Below, in pieces: positions 17,968-26,525 of a stretch of DNA of 46,233 nucleotides (within the stretch, counting starts at the first letter, position 1; each line of letters starts with the position of its first letter). The DNA comes from an uncultured Bacteroidota bacterium. GTDB taxonomy: Bacteria > Bacteroidota > Bacteroidia > Chitinophagales > Chitinophagaceae. The translations under genes were made by a program, and so were the position numbers. A model generated the notes under the pieces. That model worked only from the letters and a program-made list of their open reading frames with translations. It did no database searches and had not been told where the DNA came from. Where the stretch lies: positions 1-46,233 of the forward strand of contig CAIKZP010000044.1 in the NCBI GenBank assembly GCA_903831935.1. The letters are read 5' to 3'.

Positions 17968-18900
17968 TTATTCTAAACTGATAAACTTCAAATTTCTTTG
18001 AATACCAGCGTACTTGCTGCGTTTGAGCGGAGACTCTTTGAATATAGTTGCAAATGCATCTTCGCTCATGGATTCCCATTCTTTAGTACTCAGGTTTAGA
18101 ATTTCTGGGATGGGCGTGAATGCTAATTCTTGGTGTGCTTTGCTAAATCGATTCCAAGGACAAATGTCTTGACAAATATCACAACCAAAAAGCCAGTTGT
18201 TAAATTTTCCTTTCATTTCTGTTGGAATAATTGCGTCCTTTAATTCTATAGTAAAATAACTAATGCATTTACTGCCGTCAATTACTTTGTTGTTTTGAAT
18301 GGCATCGGTAGGGCAGGCCTCAATACATTTTTTACAACTGCCACAATAATCTTTTATAAATGGGTCGTCGTAACGAAGTTCAATATCTACAATCAATGTG
18401 GCTATAAAATAAAAGGAGCCAGACTGTTTATTTATTAAGTTGCCATTTTTGCCTATCCAACCTGCGCCCGTTTTTACTGCCCATGCACGCTCTAGAACTG
18501 GTGCTGAGTCTACAAAGCCACGGCCGTTGATTTCGCCAATTTGTTCGTTTAATTGTAATAGAAAGGTTTTTAGTTTTGCTCTTATAATTTCGTGGTAGTC
18601 TTTGCCAAAAGCATATTTAGAAATATTAGGTGTGTCTGGTTCTTGTGCTTGAATGGGAAAATAATTTTGCAAAACAGTAATCACCGATTTTGCACCAGGT
18701 ACTAATTTTCTAGGATCAATGCGTAGGTCGAAATGGTTTTCGAGGTATTGCATTTTTCCTTGTTTGTGCTGATTCAGCCAGGCTTCTAATCGTCGGGCAT
18801 CTTCGTCTAATTGCACAGCTTCTGCTATTCCGCAAAAAGAGAATCCTAATTCACTTGCGGCTTTTTTAACTATAGCAGTATTTTTTTCTATTAAATTCAA
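17968..18900 (-). CDS. queG: Epoxyqueuosine reductase
   Basis: QueG reduces epoxyqueuosine to queuosine in tRNA using cobalamin and two [4Fe-4S] clusters. The catalytic aspartate D132 lies in GFVDSAPVLERAWA. Ferredoxin-like cysteines are at C186, C189, C192 and C196 (YCGSCKKCIEACPTDAI), and the second set at C212, C240, C243 and C247 (FGCDICQDICPWN). At 310 residues it lacks the C-terminal HEAT-like extension of the roughly 380-residue enzymes, a shorter form seen in Bacteroidota. The start codon at 18900 is TTG; no ATG in frame gives a better N-terminus. It is 17 bases downstream of the small channel-like membrane protein gene. Confidence 0.94.
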   Translation of the reverse strand: MNLIEKNTAIVKKAASELGFSFCGIAEAVQLDEDARRLEAWLNQHKQGKMQYLENHFDLRIDPRKLVPGAKSVITVLQNYFPIQAQEPDTPNISKYAFGKDYHEIIRAKLKTFLLQLNEQIGEINGRGFVDSAPVLERAWAVKTGAGWIGKNGNLINKQSGSFYFIATLIVDIELRYDDPFIKDYCGSCKKCIEACPTDAIQNNKVIDGSKCISYFTIELKDAIIPTEMKGKFNNWLFGCDICQDICPWNRFSKAHQELAFTPIPEILNLSTKEWESMSEDAFATIFKESPLKRSKYAGIQRNLKFISLE

Positions 18901-18917
18901 TCTTTGGTTATTGTAGC

Positions 18918-19304
18918 TTATTCATCAATGTCTTCGGCATGTAACATATGAAAGAATCGATGTGCCAATGGCGCAATTAAAACGCCAAAATTAGTAATGA
19001 ATGCAACCCCACTAAAAATGGCATAAAAGGAAGAGAAGAGTTTTCCGGCAATGGTTTTTATTTCGGCAACTGGCCCCATGCCACTCAAAATCATAGAGGC
19101 ATTGTGTAGGGCGTCTATCCAACTCATTGGGCCTAAGTATTTGTATCCAACAATACCTATAAGTAGGCAAAAGATTAATATGCCAGAAGCTAACAAAGTG
19201 TTTTTGTAAACCCTTTGAATAAAAACTTTTTGCGATGCAATAGGCTGCGATTTGTGTTCGTAATTGCTAAATATGCCTACAGCATTGTTTCTTTTATTAC
19301 TCAT
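18918..19304 (-). CDS. Small two-helix membrane protein with a K+-channel-like layout but no canonical filter
   Basis: The 128-residue protein has a basic N-terminal tail (1-35), a membrane helix at about 37-55, a short amphipathic segment SWIDALHNASMILS (61-74), the sequence GMGP (75-78), and a second helix at about 88-113 ending in a His-rich tail. The order helix - re-entrant helix - GxG loop - helix is that of 2-TM potassium channels, where TVGYGD is expected in place of ILSGMGP. I infer a distant relationship only. If it forms a pore it would not have the normal K+ filter. It sits between a serine hydrolase and queG with short gaps (32 and 17 bases), but no functional link is evident. 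Confidence 0.7.
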   Translation of the reverse strand: MSNKRNNAVGIFSNYEHKSQPIASQKVFIQRVYKNTLLASGILIFCLLIGIVGYKYLGPMSWIDALHNASMILSGMGPVAEIKTIAGKLFSSFYAIFSGVAFITNFGVLIAPLAHRFFHMLHAEDIDE

Positions 19305-19336
19305 AGCAGATAGTTAATGAAAGCAAGGTAAACAAA

Positions 19337-20386
19337 CTATTTGCAGTTATTAGGAATCTGTTGCTCAATTAAGGTTTTCATGGCAAAAACCAACTCTCTA
19401 TTGCCTTCTTTCAGGTTATTTGTAAATAGGATAAAAGCATATCCCCTGCACAGATCAATCATTGGCCATGTGCCAATTAAACTTGGGCTACTAATTACGG
19501 TTGCTTTGCCATTTACGTCGGTTTCTTGAATCCATTCGCCCAATCCATAATTAAATCCTTCAGCAGGTTTTGGTGCGTATTTTATAATGCTTGAATTGGT
19601 TCTTAATACATGCATTTCATTGATGGCTTTTTCAGATAAAATTAGTTTTCCATTGAAAAGACCTTTGTTTAAAATCATGGATAAAAAATTCATATAGTCG
19701 TTAGCACTCGATAAAGCACCAGCAGCAGGATCAACAGCTCCGTCTAAACTTGAAAAACTAGTGGCACGCATTAACAATGGTCTGGTAATACGTTCTTGCA
19801 TTTGTTGTTCAAATCCTCTTTTTCCAACTATTTCAATCACTCTTGCTGCAATATCCATTCCTATATTTCCATATTTGAATTCAAGGCCAGGATTAGAAAT
19901 AATTTCTTTTTTCATTGCATAATCAGTTACTGCTTCTTCTAGTGACTTGTACTGAGTTTTGCTAAATATTTTTTTAATACCAGACGCATCCGATTCTAAT
20001 CCTGTCATGTCAGACAAGCAATCTCTAATGGTAATATATCCTTTAGAATATTTTGAAAATAGGGGAATGTATTTACTTACTTTATCGTCTAAAGAAAGTT
20101 TGCCTTGGTCTACTAAGTTTAACACCAATGCGGTAGTTAACCATTTGCTGCTGCTTGCAATTGGGGCTTGGGTTTTTGCTGTAAACTCACCCAATGTTTT
20201 TTGATAAATAATTTTTCCGTCTTTATAAATCATAGCAATGGCATTATTGCCAAGCTCTTTTTTTGCGGAACTGAATTTTTGATCGAGTTCGCCAAAATTA
20301 TATTGTGCCATTGCCAACTGAAAGAATAGCAGTAAAACCAATACTGTACTGACTTTTACGCAGTTTATTTTGTTTTTTTCAGACAT
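19337..20386 (-). CDS. Exported serine hydrolase, beta-lactamase/class C-related
   Basis: The 349-residue protein has a signal peptide (about 1-28, ending LAMAQ). The SxxK motif is S78-K81 in IASSSKWLTTALVL and the second motif is YGN at 172-174 in FKYGNIGMDIAARVIE. The region DDKVSKYIPLFSKY and DMTGLESD are typical of the beta-lactamase/transpeptidase-like (PF00144) fold. The third KTG/HxG-like motif is represented by SPSLIGTWPMID, a variant form seen in esterase-like members. It most likely acts as a periplasmic esterase or peptidase rather than a drug-resistance enzyme. It is the first gene of a leftward group with the channel-like protein and queG, and diverges from clpB. Confidence 0.88.
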   Translation of the reverse strand: MSEKNKINCVKVSTVLVLLLFFQLAMAQYNFGELDQKFSSAKKELGNNAIAMIYKDGKIIYQKTLGEFTAKTQAPIASSSKWLTTALVLNLVDQGKLSLDDKVSKYIPLFSKYSKGYITIRDCLSDMTGLESDASGIKKIFSKTQYKSLEEAVTDYAMKKEIISNPGLEFKYGNIGMDIAARVIEIVGKRGFEQQMQERITRPLLMRATSFSSLDGAVDPAAGALSSANDYMNFLSMILNKGLFNGKLILSEKAINEMHVLRTNSSIIKYAPKPAEGFNYGLGEWIQETDVNGKATVISSPSLIGTWPMIDLCRGYAFILFTNNLKEGNRELVFAMKTLIEQQIPNNCK

Positions 20387-20454
20387 ATTTTCCGATTTTA
20401 AAATCCCTCAATAGCTTATGAAAGATTAGAATGATATTTGCATCTAATTTACTA

Positions 20455-20479
20455 CTTCCAAACGAAACTATATTGGAAG
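20455..20479 (+). promoter_or_regulatory. Inverted repeat upstream of clpB
   Basis: Perfect seven-base arms CTTCCAA (20455-20461) and TTGGAAG (20473-20479) are separated by 11 bases, ending 51 bases before the clpB start. It is not a CIRCE element (TTAGCACTC-N9-GAGTGCTAA). A one-mismatch -7-like box, GATATTTG, lies just upstream at 20433-20440, so the repeat could be an operator near the transcript start or a hairpin in the leader. Confidence 0.4.
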
Positions 20480-20517
20480 ATTCATACAGGTTTGTTAAAT
20501 CAGTTCTTTATTAAAAC

Positions 20518-20523
20518 AGGAGG
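20518..20523 (+). promoter_or_regulatory. Strong ribosome binding site that fixes the clpB start
   Basis: AGGAGG lies seven bases before the ATG at 20531. It sets that ATG as the start rather than the in-frame upstream ATG at 20438. Strong Shine-Dalgarno sites are uncommon in this phylum and in this window. Confidence 0.8.
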
Positions 20524-20530
20524 ATTTATT

Positions 20531-23143
20531 ATGAATTTAAGTAATTACACCATCAAAGCACAAGAAACCATTCAGGCTGCTCAACAGTTAGCTTTTAGTA
20601 ATGGTAATCCAAACATAGAAACCAATCACTTATTAAAGGTGCTACTATCTGATGTAGATAGTCCGGTTGCTTTTTTATTAAAACGCAACAACGTAAACAT
20701 CAGTTTTGTAGAATCAAAAATGGATGAAGCCATTGCCAAACTTCCAAAAATTGGTTCAGGCGAACCCGCTCAAAACATTAGCAGAGATTTAAGTAATGCA
20801 ATGCTAAAAGCCAACAATGTTTTAAAGGAGTTTAACGACGAATTTATTAGCACCGAGCATTTGTTATTGGGTTTAGTACAATCTAACGACGATGTATCTA
20901 AAACATTAAAAGCAGCAGGGGTTACAGAGAAAGGCTTGGTAACTGCCATTAAAGATTTGCGTAAAGGCGATTCTATTAAATCGCAGACACAAGAAACACA
21001 ATTAAATAACCTGAACAAATTTGCCAAGAACCTCAATAACATGGCACGTCAGGGAAAATTAGATCCTGTTATTGGTAGAGACGAAGAAATTCGCAGAACC
21101 TTACATATACTTACGCGCCGTAGCAAAAACAATCCAATTTTAGTGGGAGAGCCAGGGGTTGGTAAAACAGCCATTGTAGAAGGTTTGGCAATGCGTATTA
21201 TTAATGGTGATGTGCCAGAGAATTTAAAATCTAAAACAATTTTTGCCTTAGATATGGGTCAGCTAATTGCTGGTGCAAAATACAAAGGTGAATTTGAAGA
21301 AAGATTAAAAGGGGTAGTAAAAGAAGTAGCCAATAGCGAAGGCGAAATTATTTTATTTATTGATGAAATACATACCCTGATTGGTGCTGGCGGTGGTGAA
21401 GGAGCAATGGATGCTGCTAATATTTTAAAGCCTGCACTGGCTCGTGGAGAACTACGCGCTATTGGTGCAACTACTTTAAATGAGTATCAAAAATATTTTG
21501 AAAAAGACAAAGCACTAGAACGTCGTTTTCAAAAAGTAATGATTAATGAACCTAGTTTAGAAGATGCTATTTCTATTTTACGCGGGTTGAAAGATCGTTA
21601 CGAAACGCACCACCATGTACGCATTAAAGACGAAGCAATTATTGCTGCAGTAGAATTATCTAGCAGGTATATTACCGATCGTTTTTTACCAGATAAAGCC
21701 ATTGATTTAATTGATGAAAGTGCTGCTAAGCTTCGATTAGAGATGAATTCAATGCCAGAAGAATTAGACAAGTTAGAACGTCAAATTCGACAACTTGAAA
21801 TTGAACGTGAAGCCATTAAAAGAGAAAAAGACGAGTCTTTATTAAAAGAATTAAATATTGAAATAAGTAATTTAAGTGTTGAGCGAGATACCTTAAAAGC
21901 AAAATGGAATGAAGAGAAAGAGATTGTTGAAAAAATACAAAATACCAAAGCTAGTATTGAAACATTAAAATTAGAAGCAGATCAAGCAGAAAGAAATGGA
22001 GACTATGGCAAAGTAGCTGAAATAAGGTATGGTAAAATTAAAGACCAAGAATTAGTAATGGCAGAAGCAACCCTGCAACTAACTACTTTAAGTACGCATA
22101 GTAAGCGTTTAATGAAAGAAGAAGTAGACGCAGAAGATATTGCAGAAAACATTGCAAAAGCTACTGGCATTCCTGTAGCAAAAATGATGCAAAGTGATCG
22201 CGAAAAATTATTGCATTTAGAAGGTGAATTACACCAACGTGTAATAGGCCAAGAAGAAGCTATAGCAGCAGTTTCGGATGCTATTAGGCGCAGTAGGGCA
22301 GGATTACAAGATCCTAAAAAACCCATTGGATCATTTATATTTTTGGGTACTACTGGGGTTGGTAAAACAGAGTTAGCAAAAGCCTTGGCGGAATACTTGT
22401 TCGACGACGAAAGTATGATGACGCGTATAGACATGAGCGAGTACCAAGAAAAACATACGGTTTCTCGTTTGGTAGGTGCACCTCCAGGCTATGTTGGTTA
22501 CGACGAAGGCGGACAATTAACAGAAGCGGTTCGTCGCAAGCCTTATAGCGTGGTGCTTTTAGACGAAATTGAAAAAGCCCACCCAGATGTTTGGAATATT
22601 TTATTGCAAGTTTTAGATGATGGACGCTTAACCGATAATAAGGGAAGAGTGGTTAATTTTAAAAACACCATCATTATTATGACAAGCAATATAGGAAGCC
22701 ATATTATTCAAGACGCATTTGAATTGATAGATGAAAGCAATGTTGAAAGCGTAATTGAAAAAACCAAAGTAGAAGTAATGAACTTGTTGCGTGCAACAGT
22801 AAGGCCTGAGTTTTTAAATAGGGTGGATGAAATTATCATGTTCCAACCTTTATTGAAAACACAAATTATGGGTATAGTAAAAATTCAATTAGAAGGACTT
22901 CGTAGAATGGTTGCTGATAATGGGATACAGTTAACCTATAGCGATTACTTATTGGAGTTTTTAGCAGACCAAGGCTTTGATCCACAGTTTGGTGCAAGAC
23001 CTTTAAAACGACTCATTCAAAAGTTGATTGTTAATTCATTGAGTAAAAAAATTCTTGCTGGAGAAATTAATAAAAATTCAACAGTATTGGTGGATGTGTT
23101 TGATGGGGTAGTGGTGTTTAGAAATGAAGAAATAATTAAGTAG
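20531..23143 (+). CDS. clpB: ATP-dependent disaggregase ClpB
   Basis: ClpB is a hexameric AAA+ chaperone that works with DnaK to resolubilise aggregated proteins. The 870-residue protein has the N domain (1-145, two Clp_N repeats), AAA1 with Walker A GEPGVGKT at 206-213 and the pore loop AGAKYKGEFEERLK, the coiled-coil M domain (about residues 405-525) that separates ClpB from ClpA/ClpX, and AAA2 with Walker A GTTGVGKT near 606-613, pore loop PPGYVGYDEGG and the sensor-2 FGARPLKR. The start at 20531 gives the usual N-terminus MNLSNYTIKAQE. A Shine-Dalgarno and an inverted repeat lie upstream and a strong terminator follows. It is likely stress-induced. Confidence 0.97.
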   Translation: MNLSNYTIKAQETIQAAQQLAFSNGNPNIETNHLLKVLLSDVDSPVAFLLKRNNVNISFVESKMDEAIAKLPKIGSGEPAQNISRDLSNAMLKANNVLKEFNDEFISTEHLLLGLVQSNDDVSKTLKAAGVTEKGLVTAIKDLRKGDSIKSQTQETQLNNLNKFAKNLNNMARQGKLDPVIGRDEEIRRTLHILTRRSKNNPILVGEPGVGKTAIVEGLAMRIINGDVPENLKSKTIFALDMGQLIAGAKYKGEFEERLKGVVKEVANSEGEIILFIDEIHTLIGAGGGEGAMDAANILKPALARGELRAIGATTLNEYQKYFEKDKALERRFQKVMINEPSLEDAISILRGLKDRYETHHHVRIKDEAIIAAVELSSRYITDRFLPDKAIDLIDESAAKLRLEMNSMPEELDKLERQIRQLEIEREAIKREKDESLLKELNIEISNLSVERDTLKAKWNEEKEIVEKIQNTKASIETLKLEADQAERNGDYGKVAEIRYGKIKDQELVMAEATLQLTTLSTHSKRLMKEEVDAEDIAENIAKATGIPVAKMMQSDREKLLHLEGELHQRVIGQEEAIAAVSDAIRRSRAGLQDPKKPIGSFIFLGTTGVGKTELAKALAEYLFDDESMMTRIDMSEYQEKHTVSRLVGAPPGYVGYDEGGQLTEAVRRKPYSVVLLDEIEKAHPDVWNILLQVLDDGRLTDNKGRVVNFKNTIIIMTSNIGSHIIQDAFELIDESNVESVIEKTKVEVMNLLRATVRPEFLNRVDEIIMFQPLLKTQIMGIVKIQLEGLRRMVADNGIQLTYSDYLLEFLADQGFDPQFGARPLKRLIQKLIVNSLSKKILAGEINKNSTVLVDVFDGVVVFRNEEIIK

Positions 23144-23163
23144 TACTTAATTAGCTATAATAT

Positions 23164-23201
23164 AAAAATGGCTGTTTCAAACGAATGAAACAGCCATTTT
23201 T
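23164..23201. terminator. Bidirectional intrinsic terminator between clpB and the NIPSNAP gene
   Basis: A perfect 16-base-pair stem (arms 23164-23179 and 23186-23201) closes a six-base loop, with A-tracts on one side and T-tracts on the other. It lies 20 bases beyond the clpB stop and 18 bases beyond the convergent NIPSNAP gene's stop, so it can serve both. Confidence 0.9.
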
Positions 23202-23219
23202 ATTCGTATTCCAATTCAA

Positions 23220-23999
23220 TTAAAGTTCAGAATAATTAGTAGCGTGCATTAAAATGATATCTGATTTTGACACAGTATTTAAGTACTCAGGCATGGCAGA
23301 TAATTTCTTCCATTCTGGATCTACTTTAAATACACTCCAATGTGCATCGCGATCTGCTTGACTATTAAAACTTGTCATGTACATTAAATTTGGCATTCTG
23401 CTTCCGGCTATTACAGTGCCATAGAAAACAGCATTAAAATTCAATCTAATAAACAAGGCAACTTCTCCGCCATCATTAAACATAGAAACTTTTTTACGAT
23501 ACATTTTTTCTGTAGGACCTTCGTAACTACGTAGCTCATAAATTTTTTCAGCAGCAGTTCCTGTTAAATTGGGTACTGCAAAATCAAGCATTTTGTCGAA
23601 TGCTTTTAAAACGATGGCTTCTTTACGAACGAAATTCGTTTTATCGAAACTAGCATTAATATAATCTGCACCGTCAGTTAAAAACTGAGCATCTTTCCAA
23701 ATGCTTACATCTATTTGGTCTACTTGATTAATGCTTTTTAATGGAATAAAAACATATAGTCTTTTATCTGCAGCAGTATCATTGGCTAGTGGTTTAAATA
23801 CACCCACTTTTGAAACGCCGGCTCTGTGTAATGCAGGAATGTAAGCAGCTTGTAAATAAGCATCTACATTTTTAATTTGTGCATCATTTTTAAAATGGTA
23901 AACAGTGATTTGATAATAGGCTGGTTTAGGTTTTGAACTAAACGCAAAACAAGTTGAAAGCAAGCAAATGCTTGTGAAAAGGAATAATAGTTTTTTCAT
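23220..23999 (-). CDS. Exported NIPSNAP-family protein
   Basis: The 259-residue protein has a signal peptide (about 1-19, ending CFAF). It contains two ferredoxin-like dimeric alpha/beta halves of the NIPSNAP family: AYYQITVYHFKNDAQIKNVD near the start with LHRAGVSKVGVFKP, and IYELRSYEGPTEKMYRKKVSMF (quoted in part: IYELRSYEGPTEKMYR) in the second half. The biochemical role of bacterial NIPSNAP proteins is not established. It starts two bases after the stop of the M20 peptidase gene, so both are cotranscribed and both are exported. The shared terminator with clpB ends the unit. Confidence 0.9.
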   Translation of the reverse strand: MKKLLFLFTSICLLSTCFAFSSKPKPAYYQITVYHFKNDAQIKNVDAYLQAAYIPALHRAGVSKVGVFKPLANDTAADKRLYVFIPLKSINQVDQIDVSIWKDAQFLTDGADYINASFDKTNFVRKEAIVLKAFDKMLDFAVPNLTGTAAEKIYELRSYEGPTEKMYRKKVSMFNDGGEVALFIRLNFNAVFYGTVIAGSRMPNLMYMTSFNSQADRDAHWSVFKVDPEWKKLSAMPEYLNTVSKSDIILMHATNYSEL

Positions 24000-24001
24000 T
24001 T

Positions 24002-25300
24002 TTATGGGTTCATTTGGGTTAAACGATAGATTAATAAAGCAGCTCTTTGCGACAAGAAAGGTAGTTCTTTTAAGTTAATTGTTTCTCCTGGTGCATGTGC
24101 TCCTTTTCCTGACGCGCCTAGTCCATCAATGCAATCTAGGTATTTTGCAATATAAGAAATATCGCCTGCACCTCTTGCACCAGGATCACCTGCAGTGGTA
24201 GGCCCTATTCCCATATCATTTGTAACACCACTAATTATGTTTAGTAATTTTTGGTTACCAATAGTTGGTTCCATTGAAGGGATGCCATCAGAGAAAATGA
24301 TTTCTGCTTTTGTGCCTGTTAAATGCTGTGCCACTATGGCTTTCATTTTTTCTCTAGCAGTATTTTTTTGTTGCTCTGTTAAAAAACGTAAATCACCTGT
24401 AACAGTTACTGCAGGAGAAATAATATTTGTTTTGCCCAGTGCTTCTCCTCTTGCTTTTGTAGCATTATAATTCATTTCGGAGCCACCAATAATAATGCCT
24501 GGGTTGAATGTTAAATATTTTTCGGAACTTAAATTTTCTCTAAAACTATTTAAAATTCTAGCAGATTCATAAATAGCACCATAGCCTGCACTACTAGTAA
24601 AAACGCCCGCAGAATGGCCTGTTTTTGCAGTTACATTTAATATCCAATTGCTTGATCCTCTTCGAGCTGTGGCAACAGATTGTAATCCATTTGCTCCTTC
24701 AAAACCTAGCGCAACCTCGGCAGTTTTTGCACGTTCAATAAAATCTTTTCTACTCACACTATTTGGTACACCTGATTTTTCTTCATCGCCTGTAAAATAA
24801 ACCGTGATATCTGCATCTTTTAATAAACCTTCAGATGCCAGTGCTTGTAAAGCAAGTATTGCAATAATATCTCCTCCTTTAATATCATTAACACCCTGAC
24901 CGGTGGCTGTAGAATCATTTAATTTTGTGTATTTACTAAAAGGCATATCTAATTCAAAAACAGTGTCTAAATGCCCAATAATAAATAGGCGTTTTCCTTT
25001 CTTGCCTTTGTGTGTGGCTACTAAATGTCCGGCCCTATGTAACGAATCGGGCAGATTTACCCATTCAGTGGTGAACCCTGCTTTTTCTAATTCTTTGCCA
25101 AAAATTTCGCCTACTTTTTTTACTCCAGCAATATTTAATGTGCCACTATTAATGTTCACCGTTTCTATTAATAATTTTTCTGCTTCGGGTAGGTGGGTAT
25201 TAATATAACTAACTATTTTTTTTTCTGTGTTAGATAAATTTTGAGCAGATACAATTATGGTACTTTGTAAAAGCACCAATAATACCATCAATTTTTGCAT
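24002..25300 (-). CDS. Exported M20 family metallopeptidase (glutamate carboxypeptidase type)
   Basis: M20 enzymes are dizinc exopeptidases. The start is set at the ATG at 25300, giving 432 residues with a signal peptide (1-20, MQKLMVLLVLLQ... ending VSAQ); an in-frame ATG at 25324 would place charged residues before it. Zinc and catalytic positions are H110 and D112 in IGHLDTV, D139 in GQGVNDIKGGD, and the glutamates E173/E174 in FTGDEEKSG. HAPGETINL near the C-terminus supplies a later zinc ligand. The order resembles carboxypeptidase G2-like proteins. The substrate (a glutamyl or aminoacyl peptide) is not determined. It forms a two-gene leftward unit with the NIPSNAP gene. Confidence 0.93.
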   Translation of the reverse strand: MQKLMVLLVLLQSTIIVSAQNLSNTEKKIVSYINTHLPEAEKLLIETVNINSGTLNIAGVKKVGEIFGKELEKAGFTTEWVNLPDSLHRAGHLVATHKGKKGKRLFIIGHLDTVFELDMPFSKYTKLNDSTATGQGVNDIKGGDIIAILALQALASEGLLKDADITVYFTGDEEKSGVPNSVSRKDFIERAKTAEVALGFEGANGLQSVATARRGSSNWILNVTAKTGHSAGVFTSSAGYGAIYESARILNSFRENLSSEKYLTFNPGIIIGGSEMNYNATKARGEALGKTNIISPAVTVTGDLRFLTEQQKNTAREKMKAIVAQHLTGTKAEIIFSDGIPSMEPTIGNQKLLNIISGVTNDMGIGPTTAGDPGARGAGDISYIAKYLDCIDGLGASGKGAHAPGETINLKELPFLSQRAALLIYRLTQMNP

Positions 25301-25344
25301 GGTTAAATTTTTACTAAGATACACAGATTCGTATTTAGTTGCTA

Positions 25345-25361
25345 AGCCTAATTAATAGGCT
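25345..25361. repeat. Short inverted repeat in the divergent intergenic region
   Basis: AGCCTA-N5-TAGGCT forms a six-base-pair dyad 45 bases upstream of the M20 start, in the 210-base gap shared with the DUF4382 gene. It could be an operator half-site pair or a weak hairpin. Apart from this I see nothing definite in 25301-25510. Confidence 0.3.
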
Positions 25362-25510
25362 AAAAATCGTTAAATTATTTTAACATAAAAAAGCAATATC
25401 CTTTAACAATCTATTAGTAAACATTTAAACAACTCAAAGCATCTATATCAGAACAAAGCATTTAATCATTTAATTTAATAGATGGAGTAATTCTACTTAA
25501 ACCCTTTAAC

Positions 25511-26386
25511 ATGAAAACAAGAAAACTCCTATCATTTGCCAGTATCATGGCTATTGCTGTTGCCTTATTTGTAACAGCTTGTAACAAAACTGCTTCAGTA
25601 GAATCAGCACCAGGTCAGCAATCATTAGCATTGTATTTAACCGATGGCCCAGGCTTGTTCGACAAAGTTTTAGTAGACATTAAATCAATTAAAGTTTTAG
25701 TAGACACAAGCAAAAACACACGAAATCACGACAGTTGTAATTGGAACAGAATGGGTATTGATGATCATAAAAAAGATACTGCTTTTGTATGGCACGACCT
25801 TGGTATTAAAGCAGGTATTTACGACCTATTACAACTTCGTAATGGCACCGATACGTTATTAGCAGAATCTAATATTACCAAAGGTTCTATTCGATTAATT
25901 AAAATTGAAATAGGTACTAATAATTCTGTTATGAAAGACAGTGTAACTTATCCTGTTAGTATTCCTGTAGGTGCGCCAAACTATGTATTAATTGCTACCC
26001 AAGGTCATGAGTATGACGAATACCTTCCTGGAAAAAATCGGTTATGGTTAGATTTTGATGTAGCACGTTCTATTGTGCAAGAAAGAAATGGTGTATTTTA
26101 TTTGCGTCCTGTATTTCATTTCTTTACCAAAAGAACTTCTGCAAGTATTATAGGAAAAATCATTCCGCAAAGAGATGCAAAAGCAGTAGTAACTGTTTAT
26201 AATGGCACAGATACTGCTTATGCTTTACCAACACCGGAAGGTTATTTCTGTATTCGTGGTTTGAAAGATGGCAAATATTCAATGTATATTAACGCAACAG
26301 CACCTTATTTAGATTCTACTATTCAAAACGTTGTGGTGGCTGCTCCTAAAGAAACTTCAGTAGGCTTTATAACACTTCGAAAATAA
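25511..26386 (+). CDS. DUF4382 lipoprotein
   Basis: The 291-residue protein begins with a lipoprotein signal, cysteine at residue 24 in ALFVTACNK. The DUF4382 domain starts at about residue 38 with SLALYLTDGPGLFDKVLVDI, the characteristic opening (YLTDAPxxxdxVxvdI) and continues to about residue 200, with DLLQLRNGTDTLLAE in the middle. A carboxypeptidase-regulatory-like beta sandwich follows (about 208-291, SIIGKIIPQRDAKAVVTVYN and later GYFCIRGLKDGKYSMYI). The function of DUF4382 is unknown; such lipoproteins are common in Bacteroidota. It is likely monocistronic, with its own terminator after the stop. Confidence 0.9.
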   Translation: MKTRKLLSFASIMAIAVALFVTACNKTASVESAPGQQSLALYLTDGPGLFDKVLVDIKSIKVLVDTSKNTRNHDSCNWNRMGIDDHKKDTAFVWHDLGIKAGIYDLLQLRNGTDTLLAESNITKGSIRLIKIEIGTNNSVMKDSVTYPVSIPVGAPNYVLIATQGHEYDEYLPGKNRLWLDFDVARSIVQERNGVFYLRPVFHFFTKRTSASIIGKIIPQRDAKAVVTVYNGTDTAYALPTPEGYFCIRGLKDGKYSMYINATAPYLDSTIQNVVVAAPKETSVGFITLRK

Positions 26387-26410
26387 AAGTTGGTTTTTGT
26401 TTTTAATTAT

Positions 26411-26442
26411 GCCGTCTCAATACCCCATTGAGGCGGCTTTTT
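26411..26442 (+). terminator. Intrinsic terminator after the DUF4382 gene
   Basis: Arms GCCGTCTCAA (26411-26420) and TTGAGGCGGC (26428-26437) pair over ten bases with one G-U wobble, followed directly by five T. It lies 24 bases beyond the stop codon. Confidence 0.88.
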
Positions 26443-26525
26443 ATATTTACGATATGATTGATCTATTTTTTTAACTTGAATTGAAGGAAACTTTTTTATG
26501 CGGCACTTTGTTTGTATTTTTCAAT

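Noticed and set aside
19337..20386. Possible beta-lactamase resistance gene
   Set aside because: SxxK and YxN motifs are present, but the third motif is of the esterase-like variant and the context is not resistance-related.
20438..20530. Upstream N-terminal extension of clpB (31 extra residues)
   Set aside because: The AGGAGG at 20518-20523 and the family N-terminus MNLSNYTIKAQE fix the start at 20531.
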